Below, one piece after another: positions 1-10,600 of a stretch of 64,000 nucleotides of DNA. The translations under genes were made by a program, and so were the position numbers. Each line of letters opens with the position of its first letter. The first letter of the stretch is position 1. This stretch comes from Desertivirga brevis (lineage in GTDB: Bacteria; Bacteroidota; Bacteroidia; Sphingobacteriales; Sphingobacteriaceae), in assembly GCF_017355835.1 (NCBI RefSeq), contig NZ_JAFEWF010000014.1, positions 62,001-126,000 on the forward strand. The letters are read 5' to 3'. A model generated the notes under the pieces. That model made no database searches. It had not been told where the DNA came from and saw only the letters and a list, made by a program, of their open reading frames with translations.

Positions 1-440
1 ATAATTCTCTTGTAGTTATTCACGATCACATCGATGGGAAGCCTTCTGGAGAGATCATTTATTCCGATTAGAAGAAAAATCTTCCGGGGTTTTGTAGCGA
101 GGACCTCGTCTAAGCGGGCAAGCACACCGAAGGTATTATCCCCACCTATACCACGATTAATGATATTATGATTGTCAAACACTTCCTGCCATTCGCCATG
201 TTCGGTAATGCTGTTTCCCAGAAAAACTATGGGATGCTTGAAGTGGTGCGACTTTCTGAAGAACTCGGTCCTTTGCTGGTAATGCGCGTGGTTATAATTA
301 CTATCAATTTTTGCCAGAGGCTTTGAAACCGGCGTTTGCGCAAATGCATTGTTAGGCAGTAATAGCCCTGACAATACCAATAGGCACCATGCTGTAAGGT
401 TTTTGCCGTATTTATTTTTACTTATTTGCCTGTTCGTCAT
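1..440 (-). CDS. SGNH/GDSL hydrolase, 3' part beyond window
   Basis: This reading frame opens with ATG at 440-438 and stays open to the window edge, giving about 146 residues. It begins with a signal peptide ending near NNAFAQ. The block I motif VFLGNSITEHGEW, block II GIGGDNTFG and block III LIGINDL are all present. The DxxH block lies beyond the edge. It is clearly a paralogue of the gene just upstream, with the same motif order and near-identical stretches such as GVLARLDEVL. Only one base separates its ATG from the stop of that gene, so the two are co-transcribed and probably translationally coupled. SGNH enzymes are esterases, often removing acetyl groups from glycans. A periplasmic carbohydrate-esterase role is inferred from the SusCD locus upstream. 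Confidence 0.85.
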   Translation of the reverse strand, partial: MTNRQISKNKYGKNLTAWCLLVLSGLLLPNNAFAQTPVSKPLAKIDSNYNHAHYQQRTEFFRKSHHFKHPIVFLGNSITEHGEWQEVFDNHNIINRGIGGDNTFGVLARLDEVLATKPRKIFLLIGINDLSRRLPIDVIVNNYKRI

Positions 441-441
441 C

Positions 442-1116
442 TTACAATAGCTTTAATTTTTTAAGATAATCGGCCCAAAGGATGTAGGCTGCAAACCGCA
501 GGTGGAGCCCATCAGTACTTAAGTCTTTCCTCAACTGCTTTTTTTCGTCCACAAAAACCGGATGGAGGTCGACATAACTTACCTTGTATTGCTGGCAGAT
601 CACTTTCATCCTGTTGTTTACCTCGTTCACCTTCTCGTTACTCAGCTTTTCGTAAGACTTGGGCAGCATGGCCATATTAAGCGGTAAAAGGCTCTGCAAA
701 TACAGCTTTGTTTTCGGTGATTCAGCCTGTACTTTTTTAATCAGCCGCACATAATTGTTAGCAATAACTTCTACAGGCATTCCTCTTTTGAGATCATTGA
801 TGCCGATGAGTACGAATATTTTGGAAGGCTTTGAGGACAGCACCTCATCCAGTCTTGCCAGCACACCAAAAGTTACATCCCCGCTAATCCCGCGATTGAG
901 CACGTGCTTTTTATGTACTACTTCCTGCCACTCGCCCTGTTCTGTTATACTGTTTCCAAGAAATACGATTTCTTTCTTGTGATCTGGAAGTTTCCTGAAA
1001 AAATCTGACCGTAGCTGGTACCAGGAGTTCTGATAACTACTGTCTATAGTTGTTGTGTCTTGAGCAAAGCCAGCTGCACTGCCCAAGATCAATAATGCTG
1101 ATAGTAACTTTCTCAT
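442..1116 (-). CDS. SGNH/GDSL hydrolase (secreted esterase)
   Basis: Product of about 224 residues with signal peptide MRKLLSALLILGSAAGFAQ. The four SGNH blocks are visible: FLGNSITE (nucleophile Ser), GISGDVTFG, LIGINDL and the C-terminal DGLHL carrying the catalytic Asp and His. I chose the ATG at 1116 over the one at 1140. It begins directly at a signal peptide and lies one base after the TAA of the symporter gene, the same one-base spacing seen before the next SGNH gene. The family removes acyl, commonly acetyl, groups from sugars, or hydrolyses lipids. The link to glycan deacetylation is inference from the upstream SusC/SusD, oxidoreductase and symporter genes. Confidence 0.88.
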   Translation of the reverse strand: MRKLLSALLILGSAAGFAQDTTTIDSSYQNSWYQLRSDFFRKLPDHKKEIVFLGNSITEQGEWQEVVHKKHVLNRGISGDVTFGVLARLDEVLSSKPSKIFVLIGINDLKRGMPVEVIANNYVRLIKKVQAESPKTKLYLQSLLPLNMAMLPKSYEKLSNEKVNEVNNRMKVICQQYKVSYVDLHPVFVDEKKQLRKDLSTDGLHLRFAAYILWADYLKKLKLL

Positions 1117-1117
1117 A

Positions 1118-2965
1118 TTAACGACTAGCAAATTCAACATCTGCTTCTTTTAATTTATCCCACCAGAACTTCTTCAACCAAATACTTGTAAGGATAAGGA
1201 CACCGCTCCAGATCACCATTTGCGTATTCTCCCTGATCATAAAATAGATGGGTATAACCACTTGCGACATCTGCCAGATAATGCCCACTATAATATTGCT
1301 CATATCCCTTTGAAAATCCTTGTTCGGTTTAAATCCCGGATCTTCGCGCATTACTTCTTCCTTAATCGGTCCCCAAAAGCCCCATGGACGGGTTTTTCTG
1401 TAAAACTCCTTAACATCCTCCCGATTAGGCAAAGGCTCGAGGTAGGTTCCGACAATGCAGCCCAAGGCCGAAACGAGTAGGATTACCGGAAACACGTAGA
1501 TATCCACAATGTCGGGGAAGGCGAAAAGCTTGATGGTAGAGGCGATAAGTCCGAACAACATACCCCAGAAATATCCCATTCCTGTAAAGCGCCACCACAC
1601 CCACTTCAGAACATTCGCGGCTACATATCCACCATAAAGGGCAGAGGTAAGCCATAATGTCAATTTTGTAAGGGAAGAGGCGTTAAAACCAAAGATTATT
1701 CCTACTACCACAAGCAAAACAGAAGAGATAATGCTCAGGCGTATATACTTGGCGTTCGAAGCATGTGGATTTATATACTTTTTATAAATATCGTTTACAA
1801 TGTACGCGGGAGCAGAGTTAACAAAGGCTGAGAAGGTACCCATAAAGGCCGATAAAAAACCTGCAAGAACGAGCCCTTTCAATCCCGTTGGCACAAACTG
1901 ATTGATCGAAAGTGGCAATACTTTCTCGAAATCAATATTGCTCCCCATCTTACCCATTTCAGGACCGAGGTAAACTAATCCCAGGACGGCGAAGGAGGCC
2001 ACCATCAGGTAGCGCGGAATATACATTACAAAAATTGTCGAGAAACTCATTTTTGCAGCTTCGGAGGGAGTACGGGCAGAAAGCACACGCTGCATATCAT
2101 AACTTGGAACAGGTCCGGCAATTGAAGCAAATATGCCCTTGAAGAGCATCATCATAAACAACGCGCCAAACATGCCAAAACCATCAGTGGCGATTTTTTC
2201 GCTAACGTTAGGCAGAGAAGTTTTACTCCAGTCCAGATCCAGTTTCCATCCAAAAGAAAGATCAGACCATCCGGCCGGAATTGCTGCCTGTATCTGTTCG
2301 GCAGTAACCGAAGTATAGGCAATATAGCCGATAGCAAAGCATGAGAGGGTCATAATGATGAACTGAAGTATTTCTGTTGCAACCACACTGTACATTCCCC
2401 CTTTCACCGTATAGATTGTAGTTAGAAGGCAAATTATAAGGGAGTAACTCCTTTCCGAAGAAAGATGATATCCAGCGATATTGGCGCTAAGGTCCCAGGG
2501 AAGGATTGAAGTACAATACTTGCCAATCCCTTCAAAAAAATAAGCAATAAACCCAACTACACTTATGACTGCAAAGATGACGATGATGATATGAGAAAGC
2601 TTTGCACCTCTACCGTCTCCGAAACGGAAGGTGATCCATTGGGCACCTGTCATCACTCCGGATCGCCGCATCCATATTGCCAGGTAAACAAAAATAAAAA
2701 CCTGGTTCCAAACTGGCCATAACCAGGGGATCCACGCGCTTTTTAACCCATAAATAAAGAGGATACTTACAGTCCACATAGTGCCGGAGGTATCGAACAT
2801 ACCGCTGGCATTACTTAGACCCAGGTAATACCACTTCATTGTGTTCCCTCCAAGGAAATACGAATTCAGGTCCTTCGACGCTTTTTTCGAGATGTAGAAA
2901 CCCAATAGGAGGATCCCTACGATGTAGGTCATAATGATAGTGATATCAATAAAACTTAATGACAT
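1118..2965 (-). CDS. Sodium:solute symporter (SSS family)
   Basis: Product of 615 residues made of about 13-15 hydrophobic segments, starting with SFIDITIIMTYIVGILLLGFYI followed by the loop KKASKDLNSYFLGG that is typical of SSS transporters (Na+/glucose, Na+/proline, Na+/sialate type). Its inner-membrane role would be sodium-driven uptake of the small product of the locus. It sits 51 bases downstream of the FAD oxidoreductase gene and one base upstream of the SGNH gene, so it belongs to the same transcript. The substrate cannot be read from sequence. A sugar or sugar acid is likely from context. The C-terminal 80 residues (KTRPWGFWGPIKEEVMREDP onward) match the extended soluble/TM tail common in Bacteroidota SSS proteins. 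Confidence 0.9.
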   Translation of the reverse strand: MSLSFIDITIIMTYIVGILLLGFYISKKASKDLNSYFLGGNTMKWYYLGLSNASGMFDTSGTMWTVSILFIYGLKSAWIPWLWPVWNQVFIFVYLAIWMRRSGVMTGAQWITFRFGDGRGAKLSHIIIVIFAVISVVGFIAYFFEGIGKYCTSILPWDLSANIAGYHLSSERSYSLIICLLTTIYTVKGGMYSVVATEILQFIIMTLSCFAIGYIAYTSVTAEQIQAAIPAGWSDLSFGWKLDLDWSKTSLPNVSEKIATDGFGMFGALFMMMLFKGIFASIAGPVPSYDMQRVLSARTPSEAAKMSFSTIFVMYIPRYLMVASFAVLGLVYLGPEMGKMGSNIDFEKVLPLSINQFVPTGLKGLVLAGFLSAFMGTFSAFVNSAPAYIVNDIYKKYINPHASNAKYIRLSIISSVLLVVVGIIFGFNASSLTKLTLWLTSALYGGYVAANVLKWVWWRFTGMGYFWGMLFGLIASTIKLFAFPDIVDIYVFPVILLVSALGCIVGTYLEPLPNREDVKEFYRKTRPWGFWGPIKEEVMREDPGFKPNKDFQRDMSNIIVGIIWQMSQVVIPIYFMIRENTQMVIWSGVLILTSIWLKKFWWDKLKEADVEFASR

Positions 2966-3016
2966 GTGTTAATGATTAATGTGTTAAAAAGCGTAGTGCG
3001 AATATTGAAGGAGATA

Positions 3017-4852
3017 CTAGCGGATAATCGCTCCAGTAAAATCGACCTTTAAACTAAATGGATTAAGATACCTGTCAAGAAGAACAGCAGTTTGCCTTCG
3101 GTTTAGTGCAGAGTCTCCCCGGAGAGAACTTCCGGCCTCAGATATTATCTTATCTAACTGAACTTGCTTATTAACCAGAGAGATCTGCTCTGCAAGGAAA
3201 TTCAGTGTAAGTGGCTGTCCCGATGCCTGCACCTGATTCAACTCCGGATAATACGTTTTAAGCCCGGTGACCAACTCGTGCTCACTAATCTCCCTGTCGG
3301 GGTAGAACCATGTTTGATTTGCCCATTTATAAGCCAGCCCTGTACCTTTCAATATACCAGTAGTTCCAATCCTTTGTATAGCCTGAAAATCCTTATCCTC
3401 AGGTTTAACATCTATAAAAGGCATCAGATAGCCCTTTGAATTTAGCAAAGCCTGTTGAACATGACGGATATCTACCTGTGCCGGCTGAACATTATCCTTA
3501 ATTGCTGTTGCTGCCAATGCTCCCGCTGCCTGCCCAATTGTTAGTACTACCGGTTGAAGACGAGTTGCACCATTCACAATATTGCTTACACTAATACTCT
3601 TTTCGGCAACGATCAAACCCTCGGTACTTTCAGGGATCAATGAACCTAAAGGAACATTGTAAGAAGGCACTTTTATCTTGACAAAATCAATTTTTGGTGC
3701 AGAAGGATTCTTCAAATGATGATGATCGATGGTATAATCGCCTACTGCAATCCCTGTACGATAAAGAGCTTCCTTTTGATCGTAGGGCTTCGCAACATGA
3801 TTCAATGTGAGCGTTACCAAACCTTTCACCCTTCTTGACTCGCGATGATACGGGATCATCGGAAGTTTGTCCTTAGTTGGGTATTCATCCGCTATGCCGA
3901 GGTGTTTGTATCCCAGTTCTGTTTGCAGGTAATAAAGGAATCTAAGTGTGTGCAGCTTCGCTTCCTTAAGAGCAATTACTCTCTCTTCAGATGATTTTTC
4001 AATAATATTAAGATAAATATCATTACCAAACTTCGGCCAATTGATCATGTACTTGTCATTCGGCAGCCGTCCATACTGCATCATTTGATAGCAGTTATTG
4101 TCTGCAGAACCAAATGCAGCCGGATCGGACACATCGCAACTACCTTTAAAGTCGTTTGCGTTATAACCTGCCGGCTTAGCAATGGTCTTGTCAGCTCCTT
4201 TTCCATAATCCTTAAGTGTTACCACATAAGTCATATCCTGGATAATATTGTTTGCTTTTTCGGGCGCGAACTCCTCACCTGTATCAAAGCGGCTGTCCAT
4301 TCCTATCCGGTAACGGGCCCCGGCTGCAGCCATCACATCTCCTAGTTCGGTTGCATCAATGAGGATCTTTGCCTGGATTGTTTTCTTTTTACCATTCGAA
4401 ATCACGGTCAGTTTCCAGTATCCATCATTCCTTTTTACCTCCTTCCAGGTGGTATTGTACCAGATACTAAGATTCGGATTTCGCGCAAGCTCTTTAAGAA
4501 TCTTGTTTCCTGTTGCAGGCTCGAACAGGGTGTTGCTTACCCATCCTGTTTCAACAGCTTTGGGGCCTCCATAGTAGTCATAAAGTTTTTGACGGAACTC
4601 GCCCCACAAGCCCGCCGGAAGATTATGATTACCATCAATCGCGGAGACCCCAGCTGAAGTTAACATGCCACCTAACCACTGAGTTTCTTCTATGATCAGC
4701 GTTTTAACCCCCATTCGCGCTGATTGAATTCCTGCTGTTGTTCCGCTAGCCCCTCCACCCACAATCAGCACATCAGTGCTAAGCGTTTGTGCAGCAGCAG
4801 TAAGGGAGCAAAGGAAAAAAAGGAGGGCAATCAGAGGAGTTAAAAGACGCAT
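3017..4852 (-). CDS. Secreted FAD-dependent oxidoreductase
   Basis: Product of 611 residues with signal peptide ending at TAAAQ (about residue 22), so it is periplasmic or surface exposed. The Rossmann dinucleotide motif GGGASG lies at residues 32-37, followed by the acidic end of the second strand (TLIIEE) and WLGGML. This pattern belongs to the FAD_oxidored family (PF12831), common in Bacteroidota glycan loci and sometimes named xanthan-lyase-like. It sits between the DUF5017 lipoprotein and the symporter on the same strand. The family's reaction is poorly characterised. Oxidation of a sugar hydroxyl is inference. It is notable as the only obvious catabolic enzyme besides the SGNH pair in the visible part of the locus. 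Confidence 0.85.
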   Translation of the reverse strand: MRLLTPLIALLFFLCSLTAAAQTLSTDVLIVGGGASGTTAGIQSARMGVKTLIIEETQWLGGMLTSAGVSAIDGNHNLPAGLWGEFRQKLYDYYGGPKAVETGWVSNTLFEPATGNKILKELARNPNLSIWYNTTWKEVKRNDGYWKLTVISNGKKKTIQAKILIDATELGDVMAAAGARYRIGMDSRFDTGEEFAPEKANNIIQDMTYVVTLKDYGKGADKTIAKPAGYNANDFKGSCDVSDPAAFGSADNNCYQMMQYGRLPNDKYMINWPKFGNDIYLNIIEKSSEERVIALKEAKLHTLRFLYYLQTELGYKHLGIADEYPTKDKLPMIPYHRESRRVKGLVTLTLNHVAKPYDQKEALYRTGIAVGDYTIDHHHLKNPSAPKIDFVKIKVPSYNVPLGSLIPESTEGLIVAEKSISVSNIVNGATRLQPVVLTIGQAAGALAATAIKDNVQPAQVDIRHVQQALLNSKGYLMPFIDVKPEDKDFQAIQRIGTTGILKGTGLAYKWANQTWFYPDREISEHELVTGLKTYYPELNQVQASGQPLTLNFLAEQISLVNKQVQLDKIISEAGSSLRGDSALNRRQTAVLLDRYLNPFSLKVDFTGAIIR

Positions 4853-4924
4853 ATGAGATTTATTTCTACTAAATAACGATATTATTACTAAAGATACAAC
4901 TACTTATTTAATTTTTTTAAAAAG

Positions 4925-5833
4925 TTATTTTATTGTCAAACGGATCGTTTTAACCTTCGTTTCCTGTCCCTGATTATTAGCATTGTTAGCCACAAACGTG
5001 ACGTCGTACTGGCCGGGGGAAGGGAATTTATATTTGAAGGACCGCATAGGCTTATCCAGAAAAGTTTTAATTGCTGTACCCAGGTCTGGATTTACAGTAG
5101 TTGGATAGAGCGCTTTAGATATAGCCCAGTCTTCTGACCGCGTAATGGTTCCGCTTACTGGCGCATAAAAAAGTACAGGTGCAGTGGCCTGAATAGTCCA
5201 TCTGGTGGGATGGGCAAAATCAACATTTAACCAACCTGCTGTGCTGATAGTAGCAGCTGAAAGGACTGTATTGTCTGGCAGAGTATTGGTTAAATTAAAG
5301 GCATAAATCCGCCAGGTGCGTTGAGATGCCGGACTTATAGGCTGACCAATATATCTATAAGCAAAATACATTGGTTTTCCCTGTACAGCCAAATCAGAGA
5401 CGTCGACTTTGCTGCTAACTACCCGTGCCCCTGACGCTCCCGCTGCAGCCGAGGACAAGGTAAACCGGCTGGTGATGTCTGTCCAGGTAGCGGCTTTTAC
5501 ATTTGTGGAATCATACGTGTTATTAAAGTCGGTAGATACCAAAACGCTTAAGTTATTTGCTTGAGAACCGAATAATACCTGAGTTTCCATGTTCAACTCC
5601 AGCTTTCCTACGGCTTCTATGCGGTTCTTAAATTCGTACATCTTACCCCTTTCGCCAGAATAGAAGGTAACAATATCTGCATCTCCCTGGAAATTGAAAG
5701 TAACTGAGTCCTGAGTGGTGTATTCGGTTCCATTGACTGACACATCAAAATCAGGAATACTCACCTCTTCTTTAGTGCATGCAACTACCGATGCTACTGC
5801 AAGCATGCCTATTATTTTTTTAAACTTGTTCAT
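4925..5833 (-). CDS. DUF5017-type surface lipoprotein in SusE position
   Basis: Product of 302 residues with a lipoprotein signal peptide; the lipobox ends at Cys19 (SVVAC). The N-terminal part has the layout of DUF5017 proteins: IPDFDVSVNG, a TVTF-like strand (DSVTFNFQGDAD) and FYSGERGKMYEFKNR. The C-terminal residues (SPGQYDVTFVANNANN) look like an Ig/PKD-like strand set. It is encoded 16 bases after SusD, where SusE/SusF-like glycan-binding lipoproteins normally lie. A role as an outer-membrane surface glycan-binding accessory is inferred from this position. No catalytic motif is seen. Confidence 0.8.
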   Translation of the reverse strand: MNKFKKIIGMLAVASVVACTKEEVSIPDFDVSVNGTEYTTQDSVTFNFQGDADIVTFYSGERGKMYEFKNRIEAVGKLELNMETQVLFGSQANNLSVLVSTDFNNTYDSTNVKAATWTDITSRFTLSSAAAGASGARVVSSKVDVSDLAVQGKPMYFAYRYIGQPISPASQRTWRIYAFNLTNTLPDNTVLSAATISTAGWLNVDFAHPTRWTIQATAPVLFYAPVSGTITRSEDWAISKALYPTTVNPDLGTAIKTFLDKPMRSFKYKFPSPGQYDVTFVANNANNQGQETKVKTIRLTIK

Positions 5834-5849
5834 AAAGTTGCATTTGAAA

Positions 5850-7652
5850 TTACCATCCTGGATTTTGGATCAAACTCTGATTAAGTGAAACCTCTTTTGA
5901 GGGAATTGCCAAAAGCGTGTCGCGGTTAGAGATATTTTGCCCTGAGCGAGCCGCGTAAACGTAATTGGCTGGGGCAGTTGTGGCGATTTCGTTCGCAAGG
6001 TTCTTCATAACCGGAACCCATTGACCCCATCTTACAAGGTCAAATCTTCTTAATCCCTCGAAACCTAGCTCCCGCGATCTTTCAGCACGAATTACCTCCC
6101 GGAAGGCATCTCGGTTTGCTGTCATTTCTGGAGTAAGCACGCCATCAACAGTGTATATTTCAGCTGTTGCAGTTGCTCCGCTTCCCGGATTACCCGGCCC
6201 GGGATCAAAAGTGATGGTTGGAATAGTATTATAACCTAAGCCGATTTCATTTAAAGTTACAGATGTAACTTTTCCGCCGGATACCGTTGCTGTAGCTGTT
6301 GCCCCAGAGCCTGGTCCGCCAATGACTACTGTAGGAGCGGTAGCATATCCACTGCCTCCATTAGTTAAAGTAATTGTTTTAAGGGGCCGGGCATACGCCC
6401 GCCTGCGGACAGTATTTACAGCGGCGATACCATCCACTGTAGGACCATTGATTTCATTATCGGCTTCTGCAAACATTAGCAGAACATCTGAATAACGAAG
6501 CAGGGGAAAGTTGATAGCAGTAGTATTAAGGAATTTCGGACCAGCTGTTTCATACTCTCTTCTCCATTTTGCAGCAAACCTGGCATAATTTGTTAGTGTT
6601 GGTGGAGTATAGACTTTGCCTCCCTCGCCATTGTAGGTATAGTTGCTTACAGACCAATCCTTGCGGACATCGCCAGCTTCAAAAAGTTTGACATAACGAT
6701 CAGTAGGGTGCTGAACACCATAACTAAAACCGATGGTCTTGGTAAAAATTTCAGAATTTGGCGTCCCGATTCCATTAACTCCTCCAACTGCACCGCCTTC
6801 GTCCTGAGTTCCATTTTTAAGACCAAATTCCACCTCCCAAATCACCTCCTTTTTATCGTATTGGTCTGCAGCCATCTTCTTAAACACATCCTTGTAATCA
6901 GGATTAAGGTTGTGTCCATTTGCTGCTTCCATTACTTTGGCAGCCCACTTGCGCGCCTCGGCATAACGACTTACATCCCTTAAAGGAGCTCCCGCCATTT
7001 TAAGGTTTACGCGGGCCAGGATCCCCCAGACAGCAGACTTGCTTACCCTTCCTGTATAGTTATACTTATCAATGCCATTTACAGAATCGGCCGCAATTTC
7101 CATGTCCTTTACAATTTGCTCATAAATAGTTTTATATGGAGTTTTAGCGATGTTGACATCATTCGGATCTTTGGCTGCCGTTAAACGCATGGGAACACTG
7201 CCCCAATTTTGAACGAGCAGGAAATAATAATATGCCCTTAAAAATAGCGCTTCACCTTTGGCTACCCTACGCTTTTCGGTTGTCAAATTGGATTTATCAA
7301 TGTTATCCAGAAGCATATTAGCTCTGTTGATCCCATCATATAAGGTGTTCCAGGTTGCTGTTAATTTAATATCACCCGGATCGTAGTTGAACAAGGCCAC
7401 ATCCTGGGTCCAACTTGATGAAGCAGGGAAGCTTTCATCACTAACGTCCATCTCAAAGTAGAGATATCTGCCATAGGTGGCTGTTTTACCTAATACATCG
7501 TAAACACCCGTCAACGCCGTATTGATATCCTCATCTGTTTTGTAGTAATTTGAGGGAGAAAGAGAATCGGGAGTTACATCCAGAAAGTTCTTACATGAAG
7601 CGAAGAGCAAGCTTCCCGCAATCAGGCTGTATATAAATCTTTTCATAATCAT
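5850..7652 (-). CDS. SusD/RagB lipoprotein with an inserted glycine-rich repeat domain
   Basis: Product of 600 residues. Lipoprotein signal with Cys20 (LLFASC), then the SusD TPR scaffold: [21 protein letters not shown] at the N terminus, [18 protein letters not shown] near 134-151, and [19 protein letters not shown] near 382-400. The C-terminal signature [20 protein letters not shown] is intact. It captures glycan at the cell surface and caps the SusC channel encoded just upstream. Between RRRAYARPL and [14 protein letters not shown], where SusD proteins normally have a short loop, about 85 extra residues (roughly 424-508) are inserted. They contain two GSGYATAP / GLGYNTIP units, each followed by a GSGATATA strand, a pattern also seen in phage and surface structural proteins. 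Confidence 0.93.
   Translation of the reverse strand: MIMKRFIYSLIAGSLLFASCKNFLDVTPDSLSPSNYYKTDEDINTALTGVYDVLGKTATYGRYLYFEMDVSDESFPASSSWTQDVALFNYDPGDIKLTATWNTLYDGINRANMLLDNIDKSNLTTEKRRVAKGEALFLRAYYYFLLVQNWGSVPMRLTAAKDPNDVNIAKTPYKTIYEQIVKDMEIAADSVNGIDKYNYTGRVSKSAVWGILARVNLKMAGAPLRDVSRYAEARKWAAKVMEAANGHNLNPDYKDVFKKMAADQYDKKEVIWEVEFGLKNGTQDEGGAVGGVNGIGTPNSEIFTKTIGFSYGVQHPTDRYVKLFEAGDVRKDWSVSNYTYNGEGGKVYTPPTLTNYARFAAKWRREYETAGPKFLNTTAINFPLLRYSDVLLMFAEADNEINGPTVDGIAAVNTVRRRAYARPLKTITLTNGGSGYATAPTVVIGGPGSGATATATVSGGKVTSVTLNEIGLGYNTIPTITFDPGPGNPGSGATATAEIYTVDGVLTPEMTANRDAFREVIRAERSRELGFEGLRRFDLVRWGQWVPVMKNLANEIATTAPANYVYAARSGQNISNRDTLLAIPSKEVSLNQSLIQNPGW
6129..6383 (-). repeat. Two-copy GxGYxTxPT...GSGATATA repeat inserted in SusD
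   Basis: This stretch encodes about residues 424-508 of the SusD-like protein. Copy one reads [16 protein letters not shown] then [18 protein letters not shown]. Copy two reads [16 protein letters not shown] then [10 protein letters not shown]. The second copy is shorter and more diverged. Flanking SusD sequence continues normally on both sides, so this is an in-frame insertion and not a fusion at an end. The limits are approximate and set by where SusD-like sequence stops and resumes. Confidence 0.75.
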
Positions 7653-7662
7653 GTTCTTAATC

Positions 7663-10600
7663 TTAAAATTTAGCGTTCAAGCCTAAGGTTAGGGTTCTTG
7701 CACGAGGATATGCTGAATAATCAAATCCTGGAGTAAGAGCACTGTTACGCACAGAAACCTCAGGGTCATAACCAGAATAATTTGTCCAGGTATACAGGTT
7801 TTGTGCTGTCAGAGTAAGCCCGAGACTGCTTACCTGAATGGCTTTACTAAGCCTTTGGGGCAATGTGTATCCCAGAGCCACGGTTTTTAATCTAAGGAAC
7901 GATCCGTCTTCTATTATTCTTGTTGAATAAGCTTTCATAGTTGATCCTCTTACAGCAGGAATATCCGAATCAGGATTTTCGGGAGACCAACGGTTTGCAT
8001 AAGTTGCATACTGGTTGGTATTATATTTATACCCAGATTCGAGCATCAGACGATTTGCGTTCAACACATCATTCCCGTAAGACCATTGGAAGAATACATT
8101 TAAGCTGAAGCCCTTATAGTTGAAATTATTTGTGAATCCTCCTGTATGCTTTGGATAAGGCTGACCAATAATAACCTTATCTTTTTCATCAATAACAAGG
8201 TCACCATTAACATCGCGGTATTTGATATCTCCCGGTTGCACACTTGCTCTGGCCTCACCATTGGCGGTGATATCATTCTTTAATGTATAGGTATTTCCCG
8301 TTTTTACAAAGTCTTCATACTTGTAAGTACCATCCCAGATATATCCGTAGAATTGAGATATAGGCTTATCAAGCATTGCTACATACGGAAAGATATTCAC
8401 CCAGTCATCCCCCCAGTATTGGGATGTAAGCATATAATTTTGATTCTCAGTAAGGCCTAAGACTTTATTACGGTTGAAGGAAATATTGAACTGGGAGTTC
8501 CAGCTAAAGTTCTTGTTCTTAACAGGGTTTGCCGAAAGCGTTAACTCTAAACCTTCATTCCTTACTTTTCCAATATTTTTAGTTGCCTTACTGTATCCGA
8601 TAGACGCGGGTAGGTCGGCATTTAAAAGAAGGTCGGATGTGTTCTTTCTATAAATATCGGCAGTTAAGGAAATCCGGTCCTGTAAGAATCCCAGGTCAAG
8701 CCCGATATCTGTTTGAGTTGTAGTTTCCCACTTCAGATCACTATTACCTAGACTTGCAGGGACACTACCATAAGTAGCGGTATTGTTGAACATATAACCA
8801 CTGGTGGTAGTCAAAGCTAATAGCGGAAATGCTGCATAGTTTCCAACTCCATTATTACCTGTGCGGCCCCACGAAGTTCTAAGCTTGCCATTAGACAAAA
8901 CAGGATTGCTCTTTAAAAATTTCTCTCTCCCAAAAACCCAGGCAAATGAACCTGAAGGGAAATAACCCCAGCGGTTATTTGGAAAACGGGAAGAACCATC
9001 TGCACGATAACTGGCAGTGAAAAGATATTTGGAATTAATATTATAGTTTAACCTTGCAAAACCAGACGCAAGGTAATTTTCTGAGCCGGCAGAAGCAATA
9101 TTATTAAAAGTACCCTCATCTAAACCATTAAGCCCAAGGCCTTCATTGGGAAGAAGAACAGATGTACCGCCGAAAGTGGAATTCTTGTTACCCTCAAAGG
9201 AGAAACCTCCAACAGCGGTTAATAAATCTTTTTTGTTAATACGCTTATTATAGGTCAGAGTATTGGTATTTTGCCATGAATTGCTATTCAAAAAAGTCCT
9301 TGAACCGTTTACTCTAAAGTTTGTTTGAGGATTACCGAACCTCGACATGGAACCGTTGAACACATCATACCTCCTGACACCATTGCTGTACCCGCCCATT
9401 ACCTTGAACTTCAACGCCTTGCTTAACGTGAATTCGGCGTAGCCATTCGTATTAAAGCTGTTGCTATAATTTTCTCTTAACTCGTTCTGTGTAGTGAGAA
9501 CAGGATTAAAGCGAAAGTCATTTGCAGTGGCAACCTCGGGATCTACGGGCAATTCAAGTAATTGATCGATGGTTACATTTCCATTTGTCGTGATCGGTCG
9601 ATATGCCCAAACGTTAAATAGCAAGTTTATTTCATTATTATACGACCCCGTTGAGGAAGGAGAACCATAATTTTTAAGGTAGGAATAATTTCCATTAAAC
9701 CCTACTTTAAGGATTTTAGAAACTTCCTGATCGAGAGCAACCCGGCCTTGAGTCCTGTTAAACCCTGAATTTAAAATTATACCATCCTGGGAAAGTGTAG
9801 AAAGAGAGGCGGAGTACTTTGTCTTCTCGTTACCGCCAGTTAAAGAGAGATAGTAGTTCTGCATTGCTGCATCCTTCTTCGTTACCTGGTCCTCCCAATT
9901 GACTCCCTTTACATTGCGGTACTTCTCCAGATCCAACACCATCTTATTACTTACGGGATCTTTTTCCCCGTAAATGAGCGGCGTTTTGTCGGGATCTATT
10001 TCATTCTGCATTTTAACAAATTCCATGGGACTTAATACCTCCATCCGCTTCTTGTTATTCTGAACGCCGTAGTAGCCATCAAAAGTAATAACAGACCTTC
10101 CCGCTTTTCCTCTTTTAGTGGTGACCATCACAACCCCATTAGCACCCCTTGCACCCCAAATTGCCGTAGCAGAAGCATCTTTCAGAATATCTATTGACTC
10201 TATATCATTTAAATCAATCGTATTTAATGGATTAACCGCCGAATTTGCAACATCCTCCATCGGAAAACCATCAATTACAAATAAAGGGTAGTTATTCTGT
10301 GTAATAGAATTATAGCCACGCACTACAATATCCACGGGTGCACCAGGTTGGCCTTCGCTGGAGGTAACCCTAACACCGGCAACCCTTCCTGCCAAAGCTT
10401 CGTCTAATGATTTAACCGGGCTTTTTTGCATATCTTCAATAGGAACACTTCCAACAGAGCCTGTAAGATCTGCACGGCGGGCGGTACCGAAACCTACAAC
10501 CACCACTTCATTTAATTTAGATGCACTTTCGGCAAGAGAGACATTTACAACGGCTTTATCACCTAAGGCAATTTCTTTTGTTGTGAAACCGATATAAGAA

